A stretch of DNA of 32,451 nucleotides from Streptomyces triticagri (GTDB lineage: Bacteria; Actinomycetota; Actinomycetes; Streptomycetales; Streptomycetaceae), in contig NZ_QUAK01000109.1 of assembly GCF_003429565.1 (NCBI RefSeq), forward strand, positions 1 through 32,451, written 5' to 3'. Numbering within the stretch: position 1 is the stretch's first letter; each line of letters starts with the position of its first letter. The position numbers were made by a program, and so were the translations under genes. The notes under the pieces were generated by a model that was given only the letters and a program-made list of their open reading frames with translations, was not told the origin of the DNA and ran no database searches. Positions 1 to 6,013 of this stretch are shown one piece after another.

Positions 1-28
1 GGGGAGGGAGGGGCCCCAGGAAGGGGAT

Positions 29-229
29 TTACCACCAGCTCGAGTCGAGCCTCCCCTCGATAGCCCGAATGTTCTCCCGCGCACACGCGTCGCAGAAGTA
101 GCGGCGTGTGCCGTTCTCGACGGAGCACGTCCAGGTGGGGCGTGGCTCCTCGGACGAGATGCCGCAGCGGGAGCAGACGACTGTGCCAGTGTCCGGTGCC
201 GTTCCTGAGCGCGGAGATTCCTTGTCCAT
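29..229 (-). CDS. Small zinc-ribbon-like hypothetical protein (66 aa)
   Basis: This is a short conserved-looking actinobacterial protein of unknown function. It has two Cys-x2-Cys knuckles (CSRC near residues 19-22 and CDAC near 46-49) and a further Cys between them, as in small zinc ribbons. The C-terminus ends in Trp-Trp. The ATG at 229 has no Shine-Dalgarno sequence; the bases just upstream are AT-rich (TATATC about 14 nt before the ATG), so the transcript may be leaderless. It follows the wblC transcription unit on the same strand, separated from it by a strong hairpin at 276-307. Zinc binding is inferred from Cys spacing only. Confidence 0.7.
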   Translation of the reverse strand: MDKESPRSGTAPDTGTVVCSRCGISSEEPRPTWTCSVENGTRRYFCDACARENIRAIEGRLDSSWW

Positions 230-275
230 TTAGCAACGATATAGCCGGATTAGCGACGTGTGCTCGCAACGCACC

Positions 276-307
276 GCGGGGACCGCTCCGTTCGGAGCGG
301 TCCCCGC
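276..307. terminator. Perfect 14-bp hairpin between two minus-strand genes
   Basis: The arms at 276-289 and 294-307 are perfectly complementary and close a 4-nt loop. No T tract follows on either strand, which is common for Streptomyces terminators. It lies between the small basic protein gene and the zinc-ribbon gene, so it probably ends the wblC-side transcript. Confidence 0.65.
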
Positions 308-384
308 GACGATCGTCCGGAAGCAGCCCCCGTCAGCTTCCGTCCGATGAACCAGCCGGTGAACGCAGTTTCGTGTCACCGACC

Positions 385-417
385 GTAAGGCGGCCTTGCG
401 TTCAAGGGGCGCCTTAC
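385..417 (-). terminator. Hairpin overlapping the stop codon of the small basic protein gene
   Basis: The outer arms GTAAGGCG (385-392) and CGCCTTAC (410-417) are perfect complements, with a shorter CCTT/AAGG pairing inside. The right arm contains the TAA stop codon of the gene ending at 414. It could terminate transcription or protect the 3' end. Confidence 0.45.
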
Positions 418-584
418 TGCATGACAGCCATGACGAGCGCACGGCGGGCACGCCGCGAGGCGCGCTCGGCTCGCTGCTGCATGCGGCGGGCGGCGATCAG
501 ACGCATGGTCTGACGCTCGGATTCCGCCTCTCTCAGTCGCTCGTGCATATGCGCTCGAGCAAGGGCTTCTGGTTGAAGTTGCAT
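414..584 (-). CDS. Small basic Arg/Ala-rich hypothetical protein (56 aa)
   Basis: The protein starts MQLQPEALARAHMHERL and continues as a highly charged, probably fully helical chain rich in Arg, Ala, Glu and Met, ending in MAVMQ. I do not know its function. The ATG at 584 is preceded by AGGA with an 8-nt gap, which is why I chose it. The same frame is open further upstream to an ATG at 737 that overlaps the wblC stop as ATGA, which would give 107 aa and direct translational coupling to wblC. Either way it sits immediately downstream of wblC on the same strand and is probably co-transcribed. The helix and charge pattern would fit a nucleic-acid- or ribosome-binding peptide, but that is speculation. 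Confidence 0.6.
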   Translation of the reverse strand: MQLQPEALARAHMHERLREAESERQTMRLIAARRMQQRAERASRRARRALVMAVMQ

Positions 585-733
585 TTCACGGGTCCTGTTC
601 TGACGCGGCGCGTATGCGCCGGAGTTCGTGGTGTCCGGGGTCGCAGAGCCCACTGGCTCACTGCTGATCGGCTTCATCGGGGCCTGCTTCATCGGGTCGT
701 GCGTGAGGGGACGGCTGATCGTTCCTGAGGCGT

Positions 734-1099
734 TCATGCGGCGACCGGGTTCTTGCGCGGGCGGCCACGCGGACGCTTGCGGGCGACTACGACGCCCTGA
801 ACGAAGAGCTCTCCACCCCAGACGCCCCAGGGCTCGCGCCGCTCCTTGGCGCCGGCGAGGCAAGCCTCGATGAGCGGGCAGGTGCGGCAGAGGGACTTGG
901 CGTACTCGACGTCCGCCGGCGACTCGGCGAAGAAGACCTCCGGGTCGTAGCTGCGGCAGGGTACGGGCACGCCGAGGTTCTCGATGGCGTCGTCGAGCGC
1001 GGTGAGCGCGGTGAGGGGAGTCAAGGTGTTCTCCTGAAGGCCGGGCGGGGAGTTCGTCTCTGAAGGCGGTACTGACGGGGCGTGCGTTTCGGTCTGCAC
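734..1099 (-). CDS. wblC: WblC (WhiB7-type) antibiotic-resistance transcription regulator
   Basis: WhiB-family [4Fe-4S] transcription factor of 121 aa that, in actinobacteria, activates an intrinsic multidrug-resistance regulon together with the housekeeping sigma factor. Four Cys ligands are visible at 48, 71, 74 and 80 (C-x22-C-x2-C-x5-C), followed by the G-V-W-G-G-E turn at 92-97 and a C-terminal AT-hook RGRPRKN at 111-117, the hallmark of the WhiB7/WblC branch. I chose the GTG at 1099: GAGGAA lies 10 nt upstream and the sequence starts VQTETHAP. The frame stays open to 1213, but that extension runs through the leader terminator region and is unlikely to be translated. uvrD2 lies upstream as in mycobacteria. 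Expression is probably controlled by leader attenuation (see 1207-1277) and by autoactivation. Confidence 0.93.
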   Translation of the reverse strand: MQTETHAPSVPPSETNSPPGLQENTLTPLTALTALDDAIENLGVPVPCRSYDPEVFFAESPADVEYAKSLCRTCPLIEACLAGAKERREPWGVWGGELFVQGVVVARKRPRGRPRKNPVAA

Positions 1100-1206
1100 G
1101 ATCGGTGTCTTCCTCGTCTGGTCGTTCCGGCCGTTCGGCCGGGTGGCGGCTTGGTACCAGTCGCTGTCCCGAGGCCCCTTCGCTGTGTTCTCCCGGTCGT
1201 AGGGGG

Positions 1207-1277
1207 AAAACAAAAGGGCCGCGGATCCCGGGTGGGGTTCCGCGGCCCTGAAGGCGCCGGCCTGATCGAGAATCAGG
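1207..1277 (-). promoter_or_regulatory. Transcription attenuator in the wblC leader
   Basis: On the minus strand an 11-bp GC-rich stem (1249-1239 pairing with 1225-1215) is followed directly by TTTTGTTTT (1215-1207), an intrinsic terminator about 110 nt before the wblC start. Just upstream a second hairpin, CCTGAT (1277-1272) pairing with ATCAGG (1266-1261), encloses the stop codon of the 102-codon leader ORF (1275-1273). A ribosome at that stop would cover this hairpin and change folding before the terminator. uORF-linked control of whiB7/wblC is known in actinobacteria; the specific folding here is inferred. Confidence 0.8.
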
Positions 1278-1581
1278 CTGGATCACTCCAGGGTTCGAGC
1301 CCGCGGTAGGCCCACATGTGGTGCTGCTTCGTCCGGGATCCGGCACCGGCTGCCGCAAAGGCATAGGCCTGCGCCTCTGCCGCTGCTACTGCTGCCGGTG
1401 CCTTGGTCGGTCGCTCATTGCCTTCACGGACCTCAAGGGCCGCGAAGGACGGGGCTGCCGGAAGCACGGCACGAATGCCGGACAGACCGGTGCCCTGGTA
1501 CGAGTTGCCGAGCAGGCACGTGGCGACGACCGAGCGATCAACGTCGGTCATTTTGATGGTGCTCTTCGTGATGCTGATCAC
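1273..1581 (-). CDS. Upstream ORF of the wblC leader (102 codons)
   Basis: The GTG at 1581 has an excellent Shine-Dalgarno sequence (GGAGG at 1594-1590, 8-nt gap), so it is very probably translated. The peptide begins MISITKSTIKMTDVDRS, has an Ala-rich middle, and ends KQHHMWAYRGLEPWSDPA. The stop lies inside a small hairpin about 25 nt before the terminator stem. No enzyme or binding motif is visible. The likely role is to sense ribosome stalling by antibiotics and so relieve attenuation of wblC. A separate function of the peptide cannot be excluded, since this uORF looks long for a leader peptide. Confidence 0.65.
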   Translation of the reverse strand: MISITKSTIKMTDVDRSVVATCLLGNSYQGTGLSGIRAVLPAAPSFAALEVREGNERPTKAPAAVAAAEAQAYAFAAAGAGSRTKQHHMWAYRGLEPWSDPA

Positions 1582-1689
1582 TGGACTCGCCTCCTCTCGG
1601 CGTCTCGGGGACTGGGATGAACCAGTCCAAGGTCTTCAAGTACAGCACGGAACCACGGCTTCGGAGAAGTCGCTGTTTCCGTGGTTAAG

Positions 1690-1729
1690 AACCTATGGGT
1701 CTTCCTTGCGCGTGCGCAAACTATTTTTT
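1690..1729 (-). promoter_or_regulatory. Probable wblC promoter with WhiB7-type AT-rich element
   Basis: On the minus strand an A-rich block AAAAAATAG (1729-1721) lies immediately upstream of a -35-like TTGCGC (1719-1714). After an 18-nt spacer comes TAGGTT (1695-1690) as a possible -10. WhiB7 is known to act at promoters with an AT-rich stretch just upstream of the -35, bound by its AT-hook, so autoregulation is likely. The transcript would start near 1683, giving a leader of about 580 nt. Confidence 0.6.
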
Positions 1730-1742
1730 CGACGAGTTTGTA

Positions 1743-3929
1743 TCAGTCGTCGACAGAGGCCTGCTCACCCTCGTCTCCAAGTTCCTGACCTGCACAGATG
1801 GCAAGAACGTCGGTACCGAACCGATTGACCTTGCGCACTCCGACGCCGGCGATCCTGGCCAACTCGCCGACGTCGGCGGGTACGGCCTCTGCGATGGCGA
1901 TCAGAGTCTTGTCGGTGAAGACGCAGTAGGCGGGCTGTCCCAGGCTCTTGGCCTGGATGCCTCGCCAGTCGCGCAGCCGCTCGTAGAGGCCTTCGTCCAT
2001 GTCGGACGGGCAGTCCTCGCAGCGCATCAGTTTCACCTCGCCGGCGCCGGTCAGGGTCCGGCCGCACACTCTGCAGTACACGGGCCCGCGGTGTCGGCGG
2101 GGCGCGGCGGGCTTTCGTTCGATGCCGCCGGTGCCGCCCGCGGAGTGGGTTCCTGCGGCGGCAGAGCCGGGGCGCAGGCCGTTGAGGAACCGGCTGGCGC
2201 GGCGCGAGGCGCGGCCTCCTGGGGATCGGGCCAGGGCCCAGGACAGGCCGAGGTGCTCTCGGGCGCGGGTGACTCCGACGTAGAGCAGGCGGCGTTCTTC
2301 CTCGATCTGTGCGTCGGTCTTGGCGTAGGTGATGGGGAGCATGCCTTCGGTGAGGCCGACGAGGAAGACGGCGTCCCATTCGAGGCCCTTGGCTGCGTGC
2401 AGTGAGGCGAGGGTGACGCCCTGGACGGTGGGGGCGTGCTGGGCGGCCGCGCGTTCGTCGAGTTCGGTGACGAGGTCGGCGAGGGTGGCGGCCGGCTGCG
2501 CGCGGGTGAAGTCCTCGGCCAGGCGGACCAGGGCGGCCAGGGATTCCCAGCGGTCACGGACGGCGCCGGAGCCGGCGGGTGGGTTGTCGGTCCAGCCCTT
2601 GGTGGAGAGTACGGCGCGCACTTGGGAGGGTACGTCGACGGCGTCGTCGAGGAGGGCGTCGTTGTTCCCGAAGCGGGCGGCGCTGCGGATTGCGGCTCCT
2701 GCTTCGCGTACTTCGGTGCGCTCGAAGAAGCGCTCGGCGCCGCGGAGCTGGTAGGGGACTGCGGCGTCGGCGAGGGCTTGTTCGTACAGCTCGGATTGGC
2801 CGTTGGTGCGGAAGAGGACGGCGATTTCGCTTGCGGGGACGCCGCTGTCGATGAGTTTGCGGACGCGGCGGGCGGTGCCTTCGGCTTCTGAGGGTTCGTC
2901 GGGGTATTCGGCGTAGGTCGGTTCCGGGCCTGGTTCGCGCTGTGAGCGGAGTTCGAGGCGGTGGTCGGCGGCGCGGCCGGAGGCCTTGGCGAGGAGGCCG
3001 TTGGCGAGGTGGACGACCTGGGGGGTGGATCGGTAGTCGCGGACGAGTTTGACGACGGTGGCCCGGGGGTGGCGGGTGCGGAAGTCGAGGAGGTGGTCGG
3101 GGGTGGCGCCGGTGAAGGAGTAGATGGTCTGGCTGGCGTCGCCGACGACGCAGATGGTGTCCCGGTCGCCGAGCCAGAGCTCGAGGAGGCGTTGTTGGAG
3201 TGGGCTGACGTCCTGGTATTCGTCGACGACGAAGTGCTGGTACTGGGAGCGGACCTGTTCGGCGATGTCGTAGCGGTCCTGGAGGATGCCTACGGTGAGG
3301 AGGAGGACGTCCTCGAAGTCGATCACCGAGCGGTCTTGTTTGAGTTGTTCGTAGACGGCGTAGATCTGGGCGGTCTCGGCGGGGTTGCGGGGGGTTTCGC
3401 GGTCGGCTTTGGTGGCGGCGGCGAGGTAGTCGGCGGGGACGGTCTGGGTGACTTTGGACCATTCGATCTCGCCGGTGACGTCGCGGAGTTCGCCGCGGTC
3501 GAGTCGGATGCGGCAGCGGGCTGCTGCTTCGGCGACGAGTTGCACTTTGCGTTCGACGAGGCGGGGGAGTTCGCCGCCGACGGCTTTGGGCCAGAAGTAC
3601 TGGAGTTGGCGTAGGGCCGCGGAGTGGAAGGTGCGGGCTTGGACTCCGGTGGCGCCGAGCTGGCGGAGGCGGCCGCGCATTTCCCCGGCGGCGCGGTTGG
3701 TGAAGGTGACGGCGAGCACGCTGGTGGGCTGGAGGATTCCGGCACGTACGCCGTAGGCGATCCGGTGGGTGATGGCGCGGGTTTTGCCGGTGCCGGCCCC
3801 GGCGAGGACGCACACGGGACCGTGCAGGGCGGTGGCCACTTCGCGCTGCTCCGGGTCGAGCCCGGTCAGGACGTCGTCGGGCGACTCCGGGACCTGTGGG
3901 AAGGCTGTGGGGTGCGTTGCTGCTGTCAC
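1743..3929 (-). CDS. uvrD2: UvrD2, SF1A DNA helicase with tetracysteine and HRDC domains
   Basis: ATP-dependent 3'-5' DNA helicase of 728 aa. It has the Q-motif region (LDPEQREVA), Walker A GAGTGKTR at 44-51, the DEYQDVSPLQ Walker B motif, the QTIYSFTGA motif and later SF1A helicase motifs. A four-Cys cluster follows near residue 615-640 (CRVC and CEDC), then an HRDC domain to the C-terminus. The helicase-tetracysteine-HRDC order is the known UvrD2 architecture of actinobacteria, acting in DNA repair. The GTG at 3929 gives the expected N-terminus, although its Shine-Dalgarno sequence is weak. It lies just upstream of the wblC promoter and diverges from the mycoredoxin gene. Confidence 0.93.
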   Translation of the reverse strand: MTAATHPTAFPQVPESPDDVLTGLDPEQREVATALHGPVCVLAGAGTGKTRAITHRIAYGVRAGILQPTSVLAVTFTNRAAGEMRGRLRQLGATGVQARTFHSAALRQLQYFWPKAVGGELPRLVERKVQLVAEAAARCRIRLDRGELRDVTGEIEWSKVTQTVPADYLAAATKADRETPRNPAETAQIYAVYEQLKQDRSVIDFEDVLLLTVGILQDRYDIAEQVRSQYQHFVVDEYQDVSPLQQRLLELWLGDRDTICVVGDASQTIYSFTGATPDHLLDFRTRHPRATVVKLVRDYRSTPQVVHLANGLLAKASGRAADHRLELRSQREPGPEPTYAEYPDEPSEAEGTARRVRKLIDSGVPASEIAVLFRTNGQSELYEQALADAAVPYQLRGAERFFERTEVREAGAAIRSAARFGNNDALLDDAVDVPSQVRAVLSTKGWTDNPPAGSGAVRDRWESLAALVRLAEDFTRAQPAATLADLVTELDERAAAQHAPTVQGVTLASLHAAKGLEWDAVFLVGLTEGMLPITYAKTDAQIEEERRLLYVGVTRAREHLGLSWALARSPGGRASRRASRFLNGLRPGSAAAGTHSAGGTGGIERKPAAPRRHRGPVYCRVCGRTLTGAGEVKLMRCEDCPSDMDEGLYERLRDWRGIQAKSLGQPAYCVFTDKTLIAIAEAVPADVGELARIAGVGVRKVNRFGTDVLAICAGQELGDEGEQASVDD

Positions 3930-3968
3930 CCCGCCATGCTGCCAGGTCCGGCGGGGCGGCCGAGCTCG

Positions 3969-3977
3969 TTGTCCACA
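3969..3977. promoter_or_regulatory. Perfect DnaA-box-like 9-mer TTGTCCACA
   Basis: The 9-mer matches the preferred Streptomyces DnaA box exactly. It lies alone, 40 bp upstream of the uvrD2 start in the divergent uvrD2/mycoredoxin region. It may link helicase expression to DnaA or may be a chance match. Confidence 0.3.
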
Positions 3978-4067
3978 GGGGTACGGTCTTGGTCGTATTA
4001 ATGCGGGATGGGTTGATGCGGGGCGGGCGGTGGTCCGTGGGATGCGGTGCCGGCGGTCGTCCGTTCG

Positions 4068-4093
4068 GGAATGGGTGGGCGGTGCCGGGCGTT
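4068..4093 (+). promoter_or_regulatory. Sigma-R promoter of the mycoredoxin gene
   Basis: GGAAT (4068-4072), exactly 18 nt, then GTT (4091-4093) matches the known sigma-R consensus GGAAT-N18-GTT. It is preceded by an extra G, as often seen. It lies 46 nt upstream of the mycoredoxin ATG, the right distance for its promoter. Sigma-R controls thiol-oxidative stress genes, which fits the product. Confidence 0.75.
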
Positions 4094-4138
4094 CGTATCG
4101 TTGCGAACGCTGCCGAGCTGCGAAGGAGCACGAGAGAC

Positions 4139-4381
4139 ATGCCGGGCACTGTGACGATGTACAGCACCACGTGGTGCGGCTACTGCCGTCGGCTGAAGGG
4201 CCAGATGGATCGCGAGGGAATCGCGTACACGGAGATCAACATCGAGCAGGACCCGGAGTCTGCGGCGTTCGTGGAGAAGGCGAACGGCGGGAATCAGACG
4301 GTGCCGACGGTGCTGTTCGAGGATGGTTCCACGCTGACGAATCCTTCGCTGGCGCAGGTCAAGGAGAAGGTCGGAGTCTGA
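4139..4381 (+). CDS. mrx1: Mycoredoxin-1-like glutaredoxin
   Basis: Small thioredoxin-fold protein of 80 aa that reduces mycothiol mixed disulfides in actinobacteria. The active site is TTWCGYCRRLK, with Cys at 13 and 16; the cis-Pro loop TVPTVLF (54-60) and the helix-proximal GG follow the glutaredoxin pattern. The ATG at 4139 has GAAGGAG 10 nt upstream. The open frame extends 5' to 3896, but that part covers the promoter and is not coding. The gene diverges from uvrD2, has a consensus sigma-R promoter, and ends in a strong terminator at 4397-4422. The W-C-G-Y-C form agrees with Mrx1 of mycobacteria, where it is also next to uvrD2. Confidence 0.92.
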   Translation: MPGTVTMYSTTWCGYCRRLKGQMDREGIAYTEINIEQDPESAAFVEKANGGNQTVPTVLFEDGSTLTNPSLAQVKEKVGV

Positions 4382-4396
4382 CGCGTCGGTGTTGAG

Positions 4397-4422
4397 CGCC
4401 CCCGCTGTGGCGGGGGCGTTTT
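4397..4422 (+). terminator. Intrinsic terminator of the mycoredoxin gene
   Basis: A perfect 9-bp GC stem (4397-4405 with 4410-4418), a TGTG loop, then TTTT. It starts 15 bp after the stop codon. It also separates the convergent OsmC-family gene. Confidence 0.9.
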
Positions 4423-4437
4423 GCGTGTTGCGGTGGG

Positions 4438-4884
4438 TCAGCCTGCGGCGAAGCCGGTGGTTCCGTCGGGGAGTACGGCCTCCACGCGGGCGCCGTGTTC
4501 GACGGTGCGGCTTACGGTGCAGTACTTCTCGTGGGTGAGGCGTACGCCTCGGGCGAAGACGTCTGCGGCGTTGCCGCCGTTGGCGTCGGCCGGGATGTCG
4601 AGTTCGTAGGTGACGGTGACCTTGCCGATGCGGCCGTCGTCGTCGGGGGTGGATTGTGAGCTGACGACGATGCGCAGGTCGTCGTGTTGGACGGCGCGGG
4701 CGGTGCGGTCGGTGACGAGTCCGCCGCAGCCGCCGAGGGCGGCGAGGAGGAGTTCGACGGGGGTGAAGGAGGGCTGGGCGGTGTCGTCGTCGGCGGCTGC
4801 GATGTGGACTTCGGCGCCTCGGTCGTTGCGTGCTGTCCACTGTCGGTAACCGGTTCGGACGGTTTCGATGGTGTAGTCCGCCAT
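4438..4884 (-). CDS. OsmC-family (OsmC/YhfA-like) protein
   Basis: OsmC-fold protein of 148 aa. Family members reduce organic hydroperoxides or bind small thiols using two conserved Cys. The Cys pair is present: C53 in ELLLAALGGCGG and C122 in THEKYCTVSRTV. This form (Cys within L-A-x-x-G-C and HEKYC) is closer to the YhfA-like subgroup than to Ohr, so the substrate is uncertain. The ATG at 4884 has AGAAAGG about 10 nt upstream. It is convergent with the mycoredoxin gene and sits in a redox neighbourhood. Two 22-bp direct repeats lie 45-111 bp upstream and may be operators. Confidence 0.85.
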   Translation of the reverse strand: MADYTIETVRTGYRQWTARNDRGAEVHIAAADDDTAQPSFTPVELLLAALGGCGGLVTDRTARAVQHDDLRIVVSSQSTPDDDGRIGKVTVTYELDIPADANGGNAADVFARGVRLTHEKYCTVSRTVEHGARVEAVLPDGTTGFAAG

Positions 4885-4928
4885 GGGGTGTGCCTTTCTC
4901 GATGCCCCTGCTGTCGCTCGATGCCTCT

Positions 4929-4995
4929 GTGTAACCGGTTGTGCCGGTGTGTGATGGATCGCGCGCGTGTGTGGTGTAACCGTTTGTGCCGGTGT
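4929..4995. repeat. Two 22-bp direct repeats upstream of the OsmC-family gene
   Basis: The repeat (4929-4950 and 4974-4995) has one mismatch and a 45-bp period. The core is GTAACCGKTTGTGCCGGTGT. A related inverted copy (14 of 17 bases) lies at 5982-5998 before nudC. The position upstream of two minus-strand genes suggests a shared regulator, but none is known. Confidence 0.6.
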
Positions 4996-5022
4996 CGGTT
5001 CGCTGGGTGGCCGGCGCGGGCC

Positions 5023-5964
5023 TCAGGTTACGTTCCGTGGCAGGGGCTTGCCGTACCAGAGCTCGATGAGCCGGGCGGCGATGGAGATGCCGAACGGGGG
5101 CAGGACTTCGCCGCTTTCGAAGGCGGCGGCCAAGTCGTCGCGGGAGAACCAGCGGGCTTCTTCGATCTCTTCGCCGTCGACGGTGATGTCGGGCGAGGTG
5201 GCGCGGGCCATGAAGCCGAGCATGAGGCTGGACGGGAAGGGCCAGGGCTGGCTGGCGATGTATTCGACTTCTCCGACGGTGACGCCGGCTTCTTCGAAGA
5301 CTTCGCGGCGTACGGACTGCTCGATGGACTCGCCCGGTTCGACGAAGCCGGCGAGGGTCGAGAAGCGGCCTTCGGGCCAGTGGACCTGGCGGCCGAGGAG
5401 GGCGCGGTCGTGTTCGTCGGTGACCAGCATGATCACGGCGGGGTCGGTGCGGGGGTAGTGCTCGGCGCCGCAGGCGGGGCAGCGACGGATGTGGCCGGCT
5501 GCCGCGATGACGGTGCGTTCGCCGCATCGGGAGCAGAAGCGGTGCAGGCGCTGCCAGTTCTCCAGGGCGACGGCGTGGACCATGAGTCCTGCGTCGCGTG
5601 GTGACAGGAGGAGGCCGGCTTCTCGCAGGCCTGCGGGGCGTGCGGACTGGTCCATGCGGCCGGGCAGGCTGTCCTTCTGGAGGGCGAAGTAGCTGACGCC
5701 GTCGTCGTCGGTGCCGAGGAAGTAGCGGTGGGTCTCGGTGACGGGTGCTTCGAAGGCCGGGGTGGTGACCAGTTCGGTGGTGCCTTCGGGGGTGTCGTCG
5801 ATCAGTGCCTGGCCACCGGAGACGACGAACACGCGGGTGGTGGGGTGGCTCCATGCGGCGGCGAGCCAGGCCTCGTCGAGGCGGTGGTGTGCGGCGCGGT
5901 CGATGCCGCTGTGTTCGGTGAGTGAGACGGTCAGGTCAGTGGTGCGTCCGGTCCAGGTGGTCAC
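5023..5964 (-). CDS. nudC: NudC, NAD(H) diphosphatase (Nudix hydrolase)
   Basis: Zn-containing Nudix hydrolase of 313 aa that splits NAD(H) to NMN(H) and AMP and, in NudC proteins, removes 5'-NAD caps from RNA. The zinc site is C144-x2-C147 and C162-x2-C165. The Nudix box spans 206-228 (G-F-x-E-P-G-E-S ... R-E-x-x-E-E-A-G). The NudC-specific SQPWPFP motif is at 238-244. I chose the GTG at 5964 because GGAAG lies 5 nt before it; a TTG at 5976 is in frame but has poor spacing. It is downstream of the dipeptidase gene, with a 49-nt gap containing a repeat shared with the OsmC-family promoter region. Synteny with mycobacterial nudC supports the call. Confidence 0.93.
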   Translation of the reverse strand: MTTWTGRTTDLTVSLTEHSGIDRAAHHRLDEAWLAAAWSHPTTRVFVVSGGQALIDDTPEGTTELVTTPAFEAPVTETHRYFLGTDDDGVSYFALQKDSLPGRMDQSARPAGLREAGLLLSPRDAGLMVHAVALENWQRLHRFCSRCGERTVIAAAGHIRRCPACGAEHYPRTDPAVIMLVTDEHDRALLGRQVHWPEGRFSTLAGFVEPGESIEQSVRREVFEEAGVTVGEVEYIASQPWPFPSSLMLGFMARATSPDITVDGEEIEEARWFSRDDLAAAFESGEVLPPFGISIAARLIELWYGKPLPRNVT

Positions 5965-5981
5965 AGGAACTTCCAACTCCC

Positions 5982-5998
5982 CCGGTTGAAACGGTTAC
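5982..5998 (-). repeat. Third copy of the GTAACCG repeat, before nudC
   Basis: Read on the minus strand, GTAACCGTTTCAACCGG matches the repeats at 4929-4995 at 14 of 17 positions. It lies 18-34 nt upstream of the nudC GTG, in opposite orientation relative to the gene. Confidence 0.35.
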
Positions 5999-6013
5999 TT
6001 CCGACAGCGTGGG

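Noticed and set aside
3969..3977. Replication origin
   Set aside because: Only one DnaA box, with no cluster and no dnaA/dnaN genes.
2554..4170. 538-codon minus-strand Arg/Pro-rich frame
   Set aside because: Alternative frame of uvrD2 and its promoter, with typical shadow composition.
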